DNA from: an uncultured Clostridia bacterium
Lineage (GTDB): Bacteria > Bacillota > Clostridia > Christensenellales > Aristaeellaceae
Reading direction: 5' to 3'
Assembly: GCA_946626395.1 (NCBI GenBank)
Contig: CAMOUF010000305.1
Location: 1 to 6,236, forward strand
DNA: 6,236 nucleotides
Below, piece by piece: positions 1-6,054 of the stretch. A program made the translations under genes and the position numbers. The notes below the pieces were generated by a model. It did not search any database. It worked only from the letters and a program-made list of their open reading frames with translations, and was not told the DNA's origin. Each line of letters opens with the position of its first letter. The first letter of the stretch is position 1.

Positions 1-608
1 TGCGCTATGCAAGCGCCAACGGGACAGACTTTACGGTGGAGCTGATCCCGCAGGCGAAATGGGAAGGCGCCGGCGCCGTCAATTCCGCCAATGGGGCGTT
101 CTATATTCCCAACATGCCCACTGAGGAGATCTTCACCTCCCCCATCGCCGGGAAATGTGAAGGAACGCTGGTAGCGGTCAAGCCCCTGTCCTGGAACAGC
201 CAGCTGATCGAGGACTTTTCCATTACCTTTGAAAACGGCCGGGCCGTTTCCTGCAAGGCTGCCAAGGGCCAGGAGCTTTTGGAGCGGATGATCCACATGG
301 ACGATGGGGCCGCCATGCTGGGCGAAGTGGCGCTGGTGCCCAAGGAAAGCCCGGTGAACCAGTGCGGCTTCCTGTTCTATGAAACGCTCTTTGATGAAAA
401 CGCCTGCTGCCATTGCGCCCTGGGCATGGGCTTCAAGGAAGTGCTGCCCGGGGGCGATGATATGACCGTGGCCCAGGCCCAGGAACAGGGCATCAACGAT
501 TCCATCATTCATGTGGATTTCATGGTGGGGGCGGACGACCTGTCCATCGACGGCATCCGGCCGGACGGCGGCGTGGTGCCCATTTTCCGCAACGGCACCT
601 GGGCGTGA
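1..608 (+). CDS. M29-family metallo-aminopeptidase, C-terminal half (5' truncated by window edge)
   Basis: The reading frame is open from base 3, the first whole codon, so the gene begins outside the window; about 201 codons are visible, roughly half of the ~410 residues usual for AmpS/PepS-type aminopeptidases. The protein should be a cytoplasmic, two-metal exopeptidase that removes N-terminal residues from peptides. All family metal-ligand positions in this half can be seen: the PTEEIFTSP motif (Glu codons at 123-128), Glu in MLGEVAL (324-326), His in DENACCHCALG (411-413), and the His-x-Asp of IHVDFM (510-518), followed by DDLSIDG. The start RYASANGTDFTVELIP matches the usual NGTDLTV segment before the active site. 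The GTG at 36 lies inside this conserved segment and is not a start. The next gene begins 35 bases after the stop, consistent with an operon. The family call is from known motifs; the substrate range is not visible. Confidence 0.93.
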   Translation, partial: RYASANGTDFTVELIPQAKWEGAGAVNSANGAFYIPNMPTEEIFTSPIAGKCEGTLVAVKPLSWNSQLIEDFSITFENGRAVSCKAAKGQELLERMIHMDDGAAMLGEVALVPKESPVNQCGFLFYETLFDENACCHCALGMGFKEVLPGGDDMTVAQAQEQGINDSIIHVDFMVGADDLSIDGIRPDGGVVPIFRNGTWA

Positions 609-630
609 GCGCCCGGGACACACTGACGCA

Positions 631-640
631 AAAGAGGTGG
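631..640 (+). promoter_or_regulatory. Ribosome binding site of the Xaa-Pro aminopeptidase gene
   Basis: AAAGAGGTGG closely matches the anti-Shine-Dalgarno complement. It lies 3 bases before ATG 644 and 6 bases before ATG 647, which favours these starts over the GTG at 605 that overlaps the previous stop codon. Confidence 0.75.
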
Positions 641-643
641 TTG

Positions 644-1885
644 ATGATGTCTTTTCAGGAACACAGGAAGCGGCTGTATGAAACGCTTCCGGAGGGCAGC
701 CTGGTGCTTTGCTATGCAGGGGTGCCGGTGCACACCAACGAGGACGACTATTACAATTTTGAAGTGAACAGCCAGTTCTTCTATCTCACCGGGCTGGAGC
801 GGGAAAACATGGCCTTCCTGGCGGTCAAGGCGGGAGGACAGGTGCAGGAGACCCTGTTTATCGAACAGGCCGACCCCCTGCATGAGCGCTGGACCGGCAA
901 AATGCCCACCAAGGAAGAAGCGTCGGCGGTCAGCGGCGTTGAGAACGTGCGGTATACCGAAGACTTTTCCGCCGCCGTCGGCCGGTTCATGGGGCGGTAT
1001 GATATCGGGTGCGCGTATTTTGACGTATACCGCTGCGGCATGAAGGACCCCGAGGACTACAACGCCGTGATGGCCCGGGAGTTTGCCCGGCTGTATCCCG
1101 CCGTGGCTCTGCGGGATCTGCATAAAGCCTGCGTGCCCCTGCGGGAACGCAAGGATGAAGAAGAAATCGCTTCGGTGCGGCAGGCGGTTGATATCACCCG
1201 GCAGGGCCTCATGCATGTGATGAAAACCCTCAAGCCCGGCATGAAGGAATACCAGGCCCAGGCGGATTTTGAATATACCTGCAAATGCCTGGGGGCCACG
1301 CGCTTTGCCTTCAACACCATTTCCGCCTCGGGCAAAAACGGATGCATGATGCATTACAACACCAACCGGGAAGAAATCAAGCCCGGCTCCCTGCTGCTGA
1401 TGGACCTGGGGGCGAAATACGGCAATTACTGCAGCGATATTACCCGCACCTATCCGGCGGACGGAACCTACACCCCCCGGCAGAAGGAAATTTACAATTT
1501 GGTTCTGCGGGCCAACCTGGCCGTGGCCGCCGCCGCTCGCCCCGGAATCACCTTAAAGGATCTCAATGACATTGCGAAAAATGTTCTTGGGGAAGGACTG
1601 GTGAAGCTGGGGCTGATTCAGGACACCCAGGACGTGGGCAAATATTACATGCATTCCGTCAGCCATTCCATCGGCATCGACTGCCACGACGCCGCCTTCG
1701 TGGGGGACGTGCTCCAGCCCGGCTGGATCATCAGCGACGAACCGGGGCTGTACATCGACGAGGAGGAAATCGGCATCCGCATCGAGGACGATCTGCTGAT
1801 CACCGAAAACGGCTGCGAGGTGCTGAGCCAGGCGATCATCAAGGACCCGGAGGAAATCGAGCGCTTCATGGGCGGCCGGGAATGA
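644..1885 (+). CDS. pepP: Xaa-Pro aminopeptidase, M24B family (PepP-like)
   Basis: This is a cytoplasmic dinuclear-metal (usually Mn) aminopeptidase that releases an N-terminal residue preceding proline. The 413 residues compare with about 440 in E. coli PepP. Residues ~1-125 form the aminopeptidase P N-terminal domain (NSQFFYLTGLERE), and ~165-405 form the pita-bread catalytic domain. All five metal ligands are present: Asp254 (LLMDLGA), Asp265 (CSDITRTYP), His341 (HSVSHSIGIDCHD), Glu366 (SDEPGLYI) and Glu381 (IRIEDDLL). The Asp-Asp spacing of 11 equals that of E. coli PepP. The substrate-side His in CMMHYNTN and the second His of the DCHD motif are also kept. Start choice is ATG 644 or 647 behind AGAGGTGG; the upstream GTG at 605 would add 13 residues with no matching binding site. 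The gene lies between the M29 peptidase and the hydrolase with gaps under 40 bases, so peptide catabolism is the likely shared theme. Specificity within M24B is inferred. Confidence 0.94.
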   Translation: MMSFQEHRKRLYETLPEGSLVLCYAGVPVHTNEDDYYNFEVNSQFFYLTGLERENMAFLAVKAGGQVQETLFIEQADPLHERWTGKMPTKEEASAVSGVENVRYTEDFSAAVGRFMGRYDIGCAYFDVYRCGMKDPEDYNAVMAREFARLYPAVALRDLHKACVPLRERKDEEEIASVRQAVDITRQGLMHVMKTLKPGMKEYQAQADFEYTCKCLGATRFAFNTISASGKNGCMMHYNTNREEIKPGSLLLMDLGAKYGNYCSDITRTYPADGTYTPRQKEIYNLVLRANLAVAAAARPGITLKDLNDIAKNVLGEGLVKLGLIQDTQDVGKYYMHSVSHSIGIDCHDAAFVGDVLQPGWIISDEPGLYIDEEEIGIRIEDDLLITENGCEVLSQAIIKDPEEIERFMGGRE

Positions 1886-1909
1886 CCGCGGCCCGCCGGA
1901 AAGAAAAAA

Positions 1910-1915
1910 GGGAGG
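1910..1915 (+). promoter_or_regulatory. Ribosome binding site of the alpha/beta hydrolase gene
   Basis: GGGAGG with 8 bases to ATG 1924. This strong site sets the start at 1924, not at the ATG at 1882 that overlaps the previous gene's stop (ATGA) and has no binding site at a suitable distance. Confidence 0.8.
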
Positions 1916-1923
1916 ATCAAGCC

Positions 1924-3525
1924 ATGGCCATGATGGAAAGGCCCCAGGTGCGAAATACCATCGGAGGGAAATGCTGGGAGCATCCGTTTGAACGGTTTCA
2001 TTTGAAAGCCTATGTGCCGGACAATCCTCTGGACGGCCAGGTGAACAACTATGGCTTCCGGGCCCCGCTGCTGCTGGTGCTGGAGGAAACGCCCCGGGAC
2101 ATGGACAGCGCCGTGGCCTTCGCCCGGGAAAGCGGCCTGGCCAAAATCGCCGCGGACAGGGACACCAGCGTGCTGTTCATTTCTCCCACGAAAGAAGGCG
2201 GCTGGCAGCGGGAGGATGAAAGCCTGTATGCCGCGGTCATCGCCGAGATCAAAATGATCCAGGTATACCGGGACGGCATCGTGGAAAACTATGATTTCTT
2301 TGCCAAGCAGTTCAAGGGTTACTTTGTCCGGGGCGCCATCTTCCGGGCGGATATTTATTCCTTCGGCGCTTCGGCGGACTATGCGGCAAAGCATCTGCTG
2401 AAAACCATCCAGGGGGAATACCTGTGGGGGCCCGGGGAAATCACCCCGGCCATGTGCTCCATGGAAGGGCTCAGCGTGACGCCGGAGGTGGAGCGCAGGG
2501 ATATCGCTATCCTTAGCGTAGGCAACAGCGAAGCGATCAACCGGGCGTTTGAAGGCTGCCAGCACCTGCTGATCAAGGATCGGGCGGACTATGAGCGGGA
2601 CTATGACACCTTTGTGAAAAGGTTCAAGATGTGGTGCGGCCACATGCAATACGAGCCGGACTTCCCCGCCCTGGGCATGCGGGAGGACGCGGGCAGCCAT
2701 ACCGTGACCACCTCCCCGGACAATATGGGCGCGTATAAAAATCAAAAGGCCCACCGGGTGGGCTACTTCGCCTATTACAATCAGGATCTGTTCGACAGGG
2801 GCCCCGCGCCGCTGGTGATCGGTTTTCACGGCGGCGGCGATTCCTCCATGTATCTGACCTACGTGGCGGGCTGGTGGGAGGTGGCCCACAAGTACGGCTT
2901 CCTGTTCGTGTCCGTGGAAAATCATCTGGACGTGACCGCCACGGAGGCGGTGGAGCTGATCGGCGAACTCAAAAAGCGGTATCCCATTGATGAACACCGC
3001 ATCTATGCCACCGGCTTTTCCATGGGCAGCGGAAAAACCTGGGACTGCTTCCAGGAGTACCCGGAAGTGTTCGCCGGGTTCATGCCCTGCAGCGCCCTGT
3101 TCCCGGTGTACACCACTTTCTTTGGCAATCCGGTCACGGAAAAGCTGAACAAAACTGTACCCGGAGCGGTGTTCTATTCCGGCGGCGAGGAATCTCCCCT
3201 GCCCGAGCTGCCCTTCCAGGGGGCCGCCTGCCTGGAGCGGGTGCAGTACGTGGTCCAGGTGAACCGGCTGAAAAAGGCGGAGGCATTTCAAAACGCCTCT
3301 TATGATCAAAAAGACCTCTGGGAGGAAACGATGTGGGCCGTTCCCGGCGACCGCGTCGAGCGTATCCCGGACCCCTCCCGGGGCAGCACACTGACCATTC
3401 ACTATTACGACAGCGAGGACGGCGTGTGCCGCACGGCCTTCGCCGGGGTCAGCGGACAGCAGCATGAATGCCGCCAGCACAGCTGCGAGGCCGCCTGGAA
3501 ATTCGTTTCGCAGTTTACCCGCTGA
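1924..3525 (+). CDS. Alpha/beta hydrolase (esterase-like) with a degenerate N-terminal hydrolase-like half
   Basis: This 533-residue protein has no signal peptide and is probably cytoplasmic. The C-terminal half (~290-533) is an alpha/beta hydrolase of the PHB-depolymerase/feruloyl-esterase-like type. It has an oxyanion-hole motif (VIGFHGGGDSS), the nucleophile elbow ATGFSMGSG with Ser366, a candidate acid in YSGGEES (Glu422/423) and a candidate His514 in GQQHECRQH. The N-terminal half (~35-200) has a similar order of elements: a hydrophobic strand PLLLVLEE, then TSVLFISPT, then IYSFGASADYAAKHLL. Ser150 sits where an elbow would be, but the second glycine is missing (GASAD), so this half is probably catalytically dead. 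The fold and Ser366 are well supported; the acid and His assignments are inferred from spacing. The substrate is unknown: an ester, or a peptide or amide given the two peptidase genes upstream. It is the last gene of the + strand unit and ends 241 bases before the terminator. Confidence 0.82.
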   Translation: MAMMERPQVRNTIGGKCWEHPFERFHLKAYVPDNPLDGQVNNYGFRAPLLLVLEETPRDMDSAVAFARESGLAKIAADRDTSVLFISPTKEGGWQREDESLYAAVIAEIKMIQVYRDGIVENYDFFAKQFKGYFVRGAIFRADIYSFGASADYAAKHLLKTIQGEYLWGPGEITPAMCSMEGLSVTPEVERRDIAILSVGNSEAINRAFEGCQHLLIKDRADYERDYDTFVKRFKMWCGHMQYEPDFPALGMREDAGSHTVTTSPDNMGAYKNQKAHRVGYFAYYNQDLFDRGPAPLVIGFHGGGDSSMYLTYVAGWWEVAHKYGFLFVSVENHLDVTATEAVELIGELKKRYPIDEHRIYATGFSMGSGKTWDCFQEYPEVFAGFMPCSALFPVYTTFFGNPVTEKLNKTVPGAVFYSGGEESPLPELPFQGAACLERVQYVVQVNRLKKAEAFQNASYDQKDLWEETMWAVPGDRVERIPDPSRGSTLTIHYYDSEDGVCRTAFAGVSGQQHECRQHSCEAAWKFVSQFTR

Positions 3526-3560
3526 CGCCCGCTACAGCCTGAGCCTCAGTAAAAAGCAAG

Positions 3561-3747
3561 TGTAACTGTTCAGACGAACATGGAATTTAGGGAAATGGAA
3601 AACCTCTCCGCCCCCTGCGGGGGCACCTCCCCTGATAGGGGAGGCAAATATAGGCTCCCCTATCAGGGGAGCTGGCAGCGAAGCTGACTGAGAGGTTTCT
3701 CTAATGGCTGAAGCGTCCCTGCATTCCTTTGCGACTGAACAGGTACA
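3561..3747. repeat. MITE-like palindromic element with terminal inverted repeats
   Basis: The ends are inverted repeats: TGTAACTGTTCAGACG at 3561-3576 pairs with 3732-3747 (14 of 16 match), and the symmetry continues inward with GGAATTTAGGGA (3582-3593) against TCCCTGCATTCC (3716-3727; 10 of 12) and AAACCTCTC (3600-3608) against GAGAGGTTT (3690-3698; exact). The direct repeat AAGCAA occurs on both flanks (3554-3559 and 3747-3752, the latter overlapping the element end by one base), which may be a target-site duplication. No ORF lies inside, so the element would depend on a transposase encoded elsewhere. The inverted repeats are seen directly; mobility is inferred. Confidence 0.65.
3600..3698. 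repeat. Hairpin-rich core of the palindromic element
   Basis: Between the AAACCTCTC/GAGAGGTTT arms lie four small stem-loops in a row: GCCCCC-TGC-GGGGGC (3610-3624), CTCCCCT-GAT-AGGGGAG (3627-3643), CTCCCCT-ATC-AGGGGAG (3655-3671) and CAGC-GAA-GCTG (3676-3686). The two CTCCCCT hairpins are exact reverse complements of each other over 17 bases, so the core can fold either as separate small hairpins or as one long cruciform. Similar CTCCCCT/AGGGGAG repeats framed by AACCTCTC are, from memory, dispersed in many copies in gut Clostridia genomes. The core sits downstream of the hydrolase gene and could protect or end its transcript. Confidence 0.75.
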
Positions 3748-3765
3748 AGCAAATTACAAAAACAA

Positions 3766-3792
3766 GGGACGGATTTGCTCCGTCCCTCTTTT
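3766..3792. terminator. Bidirectional intrinsic terminator between convergent genes
   Basis: An exact 8-bp stem GGGACGGA (3766-3773) and TCCGTCCC (3779-3786) with the loop TTTGC. On the + strand it is followed by TCTTTT; on the - strand the bases after the stem read TTGTTTTTG, also T-rich. It therefore serves the hydrolase operon from the left and the Lgt-like gene from the right, whose stop lies about 10-17 bases before it. Confidence 0.87.
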
Positions 3793-3802
3793 GGTATGAT
3801 TC

Positions 3803-4801
3803 TCATTCCTCAATACGGTACGCCCGTTTCCAGGCGGGCAGCACAGAGAAGATCAGCCCCAGGCAGCCCAGGGCCATGACCGCGTAGCACACGTCCATGC
3901 GCATCCAGGTGAGGAAGCTGATTTTCTGCTCCAGGGCAAATTCCATGGCCATGATCACCCCGCAGGAAAGGAGGATACCGGCGATGCCCTTCCACAGGGC
4001 GGCTGGCCTCCGCTTTCCTGGCGGCAGCGCGCGCCAGGAAATGATCAGCACCGCCAGCACGGCGAAGGCGCTGAACAGCTGGCTGGCCCGCACGAAGCCC
4101 CACTTGAGCACAGCATCCTGCCGCATGGATTCCCAGAGGGGCTGCATGCCCGCGTACAAAAGCAGGCCCAGCAGGAATTTTCCGCCGGGGCGGGGTTTTT
4201 TCGTTTTCAGCAGAATGATCAAAATGACCAGGGCGGTGATGGCCTCCAGCAGGTAAATGGCGAAGCACCACACGCCGTAATAGTTCTGCTCCCCCAGGGG
4301 GAACCGGTACAGCAGCTCCGGATTCTCCCAGGCGATCATGGCTTTTTCCTCAAAGGGATCGAACCATTCCTCGATATCGTGACCGTAGCCCAGGCCCACC
4401 AGGCTTTCCGCCATGCGGCCCAGAACGATGAGCAGCGCCCCCGGCGCGGCGGCGGCGTCCAGCACCTTGCCCATGGGCTGGCGGGTGATTTTCCCGGTGA
4501 GCCATCCGGCCAGCACGCAGCCCAGCAGCGCGCCGTAGAGCATATAGCCGCCCCGGCTGAACTGGAAAAAGAACATCAGCCCCCGGTCCAGCAGCCAGTC
4601 GATACTCACCAGGCAATAGCCGATGCGGGCGCAAAGCACGGCCAGGGGAAGGACCAGCACCGCGAACCAGCTGGCCGTGCCGCTTTTCAGGCCCTGCTTT
4701 TTTTCCTGCCAGGCCAAAAGCGCCAGGGCCAGCGCCGCCCCCAGGGCCAGGGCCAGGCCGAAGCGGTAGACCGTCACGGGGCCCAATGTAAATAATGCCA
4801 T
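3803..4801 (-). CDS. Divergent prolipoprotein diacylglyceryl transferase (Lgt)-family membrane protein
   Basis: This 332-residue, very hydrophobic protein has about nine likely membrane segments. The Lgt layout is recognisable: the N-terminal FTLGPVTVYRFGLAL (Lgt usually has IGP.xIYxYG), CARIGYCLV, SRGGYMLYGALLG (usually GGMSFHGGLLG), LGRMAESLVG (usually GRxGNFxNGE), and LYAGMQPLWESMRQD...GFVRASQLFS near 216-245 (usually YGxxRFxxExxR.D...Q..S). Lgt transfers diacylglycerol from phosphatidylglycerol to lipobox cysteines. Here the catalytic His of HGG is Tyr89 and the signature Asn is Glu132, while Arg129 and Arg227 remain, so canonical activity is doubtful. About 75 C-terminal residues with two more membrane segments exceed the usual length. 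ATG 4801 is preferred because GGAGG (4809-4813) is 7 bases away, against 1 base for ATG 4807. It starts 2 bases after the stop of the upstream glycosidase gene, so the two are surely cotranscribed. Family membership is fairly sure; the reaction is unknown. Confidence 0.75.
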   Translation of the reverse strand: MALFTLGPVTVYRFGLALALGAALALALLAWQEKKQGLKSGTASWFAVLVLPLAVLCARIGYCLVSIDWLLDRGLMFFFQFSRGGYMLYGALLGCVLAGWLTGKITRQPMGKVLDAAAAPGALLIVLGRMAESLVGLGYGHDIEEWFDPFEEKAMIAWENPELLYRFPLGEQNYYGVWCFAIYLLEAITALVILIILLKTKKPRPGGKFLLGLLLYAGMQPLWESMRQDAVLKWGFVRASQLFSAFAVLAVLIISWRALPPGKRRPAALWKGIAGILLSCGVIMAMEFALEQKISFLTWMRMDVCYAVMALGCLGLIFSVLPAWKRAYRIEE

Positions 4802-4803
4802 GG

Positions 4804-5730
4804 TCATTCCTCCACCACCGCGGAGGCAAAGTAAATCAGGCCGGAAATGCCCCGGCTGTTCAGGGTCTTGTGGACCCGCTTGCCGTTCAGCATCAGGTTG
4901 GTGCTGCCGCCGCCGTCCAGGTTAAAGGCCACCTTGCATTCCGGAAACACTTCCTCCCGCACGATGAAGTCCGCCACCTGAAACAGCTTCATGCCGCTGC
5001 CGTTGCCGCCGTCCACCTCGAAGATGCCGTATTCCAGTTCGCCCAGCTGGCAAATGGCGATGCGCTGGGCGCACAGGTTGGGCTCCCGCTTGTCGTTGTT
5101 GGGCACGTCGATTTCCTGAACCTGCCCGTCCACCACCAGCACGGGGCCGAAGGTAAAGGCGTTGATGACAGTGCGGCCCTGGGCCGCCAATTCATCCAGC
5201 TTTTCCTGGAGGGTTTCCTCGGTGGCCTTCATCACGAAGGAGAAATCCCCCTTGTCGTCGATGATCAGCACGTCCCGCTTGCCGTCGGGCTTGCGGCGGT
5301 ATTCCACGCCCTGGCGCACCACATAGCCGGAATCGTAGGTGTACTTCATAAAATCGTCGTTGCAGGCTACCACGGAATTCAGCTTGGCCGCCATGTCCTT
5401 GGGCCGGGCGTCGTTGGGGTTTTCATAATCCTCATAGCTCATGGTGGTGCGCAGCTGGGTGGGGTCGGCAATCTTGATGCGCACCCAGCGGCAGGTGACC
5501 CATTCGTTGCTGTACTTGGGCTTCCAGGGTTTCTCATACATCACAATATGGATGGATTCATCCTCATATTCCGTTTCGCTGATCCAGCCTTCCTTGGGCA
5601 GCACCCGGCCCGTGGTCTTTAAATCCAGGGGAATGGGCTGCACCTCCGCCAGGGCGGGAGAGGAAAAAAACGTGGCCAGCAGCGCCAGCATCAGCGCGGC
5701 GACGCACCAGCGAATCAGGTTGTGTTTCAT
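4804..5730 (-). CDS. Secreted phosphodiester glycosidase (NAGPA/DUF2233 domain)
   Basis: This 308-residue protein has a clear Sec signal peptide, with Lys/Arg at the N-terminus, a hydrophobic core ALMLALLATFF and an AxA site SSPALA before EVQP, so cleavage is expected after Ala28. There is no lipobox Cys, so it should be released or wall-associated rather than lipidated. The mature part is a NAGPA (phosphodiester alpha-GlcNAcase-type) domain. VVACNDDFM (Asn124) corresponds to the family's AxNGxFF, followed by the FTFGPVLVVDG strand (~192-202), QRIAI (Arg223), EVDGG (~239-242) and the hallmark NLDGGGSTNLMLNG (Asp272-Gly275). Characterised members cleave sugar-phosphate diester bonds; bacterial members act on envelope or exopolysaccharide substrates. 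The start at 5730 is chosen because it opens the signal peptide and has AAGGAGAG 10 bases upstream; the in-frame ATG at 5847 would bury the signal peptide behind 39 charged residues. It is the first gene of a two-gene unit with the Lgt-like gene. The substrate is not known. Confidence 0.88.
   Translation of the reverse strand: MKHNLIRWCVAALMLALLATFFSSPALAEVQPIPLDLKTTGRVLPKEGWISETEYEDESIHIVMYEKPWKPKYSNEWVTCRWVRIKIADPTQLRTTMSYEDYENPNDARPKDMAAKLNSVVACNDDFMKYTYDSGYVVRQGVEYRRKPDGKRDVLIIDDKGDFSFVMKATEETLQEKLDELAAQGRTVINAFTFGPVLVVDGQVQEIDVPNNDKREPNLCAQRIAICQLGELEYGIFEVDGGNGSGMKLFQVADFIVREEVFPECKVAFNLDGGGSTNLMLNGKRVHKTLNSRGISGLIYFASAVVEE
4809..4813 (-). promoter_or_regulatory. Ribosome binding site of the Lgt-like gene, inside the end of the upstream gene
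   Basis: GGAGG on the - strand, formed by the last codons of the glycosidase gene. It is 7 bases from ATG 4801 and only 1 base from ATG 4807, so it selects the 4801 start. Its position within the upstream gene suggests translational coupling. Confidence 0.7.
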
Positions 5731-5740
5731 GTTACGCGCA

Positions 5741-5748
5741 CTCTCCTT
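5741..5748 (-). promoter_or_regulatory. Ribosome binding site of the secreted glycosidase gene
   Basis: AAGGAGAG on the - strand, with 10 bases to ATG 5730. The spacing is a little long but acceptable, and it supports the signal-peptide start over the ATG at 5847. Confidence 0.65.
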
Positions 5749-6040
5749 GTATTGATCCGGGAAAGAAGCTGAAAGCAGCACACTCCCCCTTCTTATCTTT
5801 TCGCCGTTCTTCTTGCTTTTTCCTGCTCTTTTGGAAGATTGCGCCATAGATTCTTTTCAATACAAAATCATGTTGGGGATACCAAGCAATCCATGGCTCT
5901 TTCCTCCACAAGCTTTTGCATTGAGCCAATAAATTTTGAAATCTGACTGCCATCCTTTCCCTTGGGCCGTATCAATAGGTGTCCAGGGTAAAACACCGGG
6001 ACAGAAAAAAGAAAGTTAGTAAAAACGACGCCCACAGGGC

Positions 6041-6046
6041 AGGAGG
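6041..6046 (+). promoter_or_regulatory. Ribosome binding site of the double-glycine peptide gene
   Basis: A perfect AGGAGG lies 8 bases before ATG 6055. It selects this ATG over the in-frame ATGs at 6064 and 6073 and is the strongest sign that this short frame is translated. Confidence 0.88.
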
Positions 6047-6054
6047 ATAGAACA

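Larger units (their letters stand above)
5731..6054. other. Divergent AT-richer intergenic region
   Basis: These 324 bases separate the - strand glycosidase operon from the + strand small peptide gene, so promoters for both should lie here. The composition is visibly more AT-rich than the flanking genes. I looked for TTGACA/TATAAT-like pairs on both strands and found none convincing; fragments such as TTGAAA at 5936-5941 lack a partner at 16-18 bases. A short inverted repeat GCCC-ACA-GGGC (6030-6040) directly abuts the ribosome binding site of the peptide gene. The frame upstream of the glycosidase is open to 5847 and another frame from 5953, but neither shows a recognisable protein. Confidence 0.6.

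Noticed and set aside
605..643. GTG start at 605 for the Xaa-Pro aminopeptidase
   Set aside because: It overlaps the previous stop and lacks a binding site; AGAGGTGG in front of 644/647 fits better and the N-terminal domain begins there.
509..1354. 281-codon open frame on the - strand
   Set aside because: It is antisense to the peptidase genes, which carry all metal-ligand motifs; no motif or ribosome binding site supports it.
1882..1923. ATG start at 1882 (ATGA overlap) for the hydrolase
   Set aside because: It adds 14 highly charged residues, and the strong GGGAGG lies after it with ideal distance to 1924. Coupled re-initiation cannot be fully excluded.
1645..3480. 611-codon open frame on the - strand
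   Set aside because: It runs antisense across the end of the Xaa-Pro aminopeptidase gene and nearly all of the hydrolase gene, both of which have clear motifs. Its product is rich in His, Gly and Arg with no recognisable motif, a typical shadow of GC-rich genes.
3539..3549. CTGAG-C-CTCAG palindrome just after the hydrolase gene
   Set aside because: The loop is a single base and no T-run follows, so it is not a terminator; probably chance.
4795..5622. 275-codon open frame on the + strand
   Set aside because: It is antisense to the glycosidase gene with its signal peptide and DGGGST motif; its His/Ala/Val-rich composition is that of a shadow frame.
5731..5847. N-terminal extension of the glycosidase from ATG 5847
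   Set aside because: It would place 39 Lys/Ser-rich residues before an otherwise perfect signal peptide, and has no good binding site.
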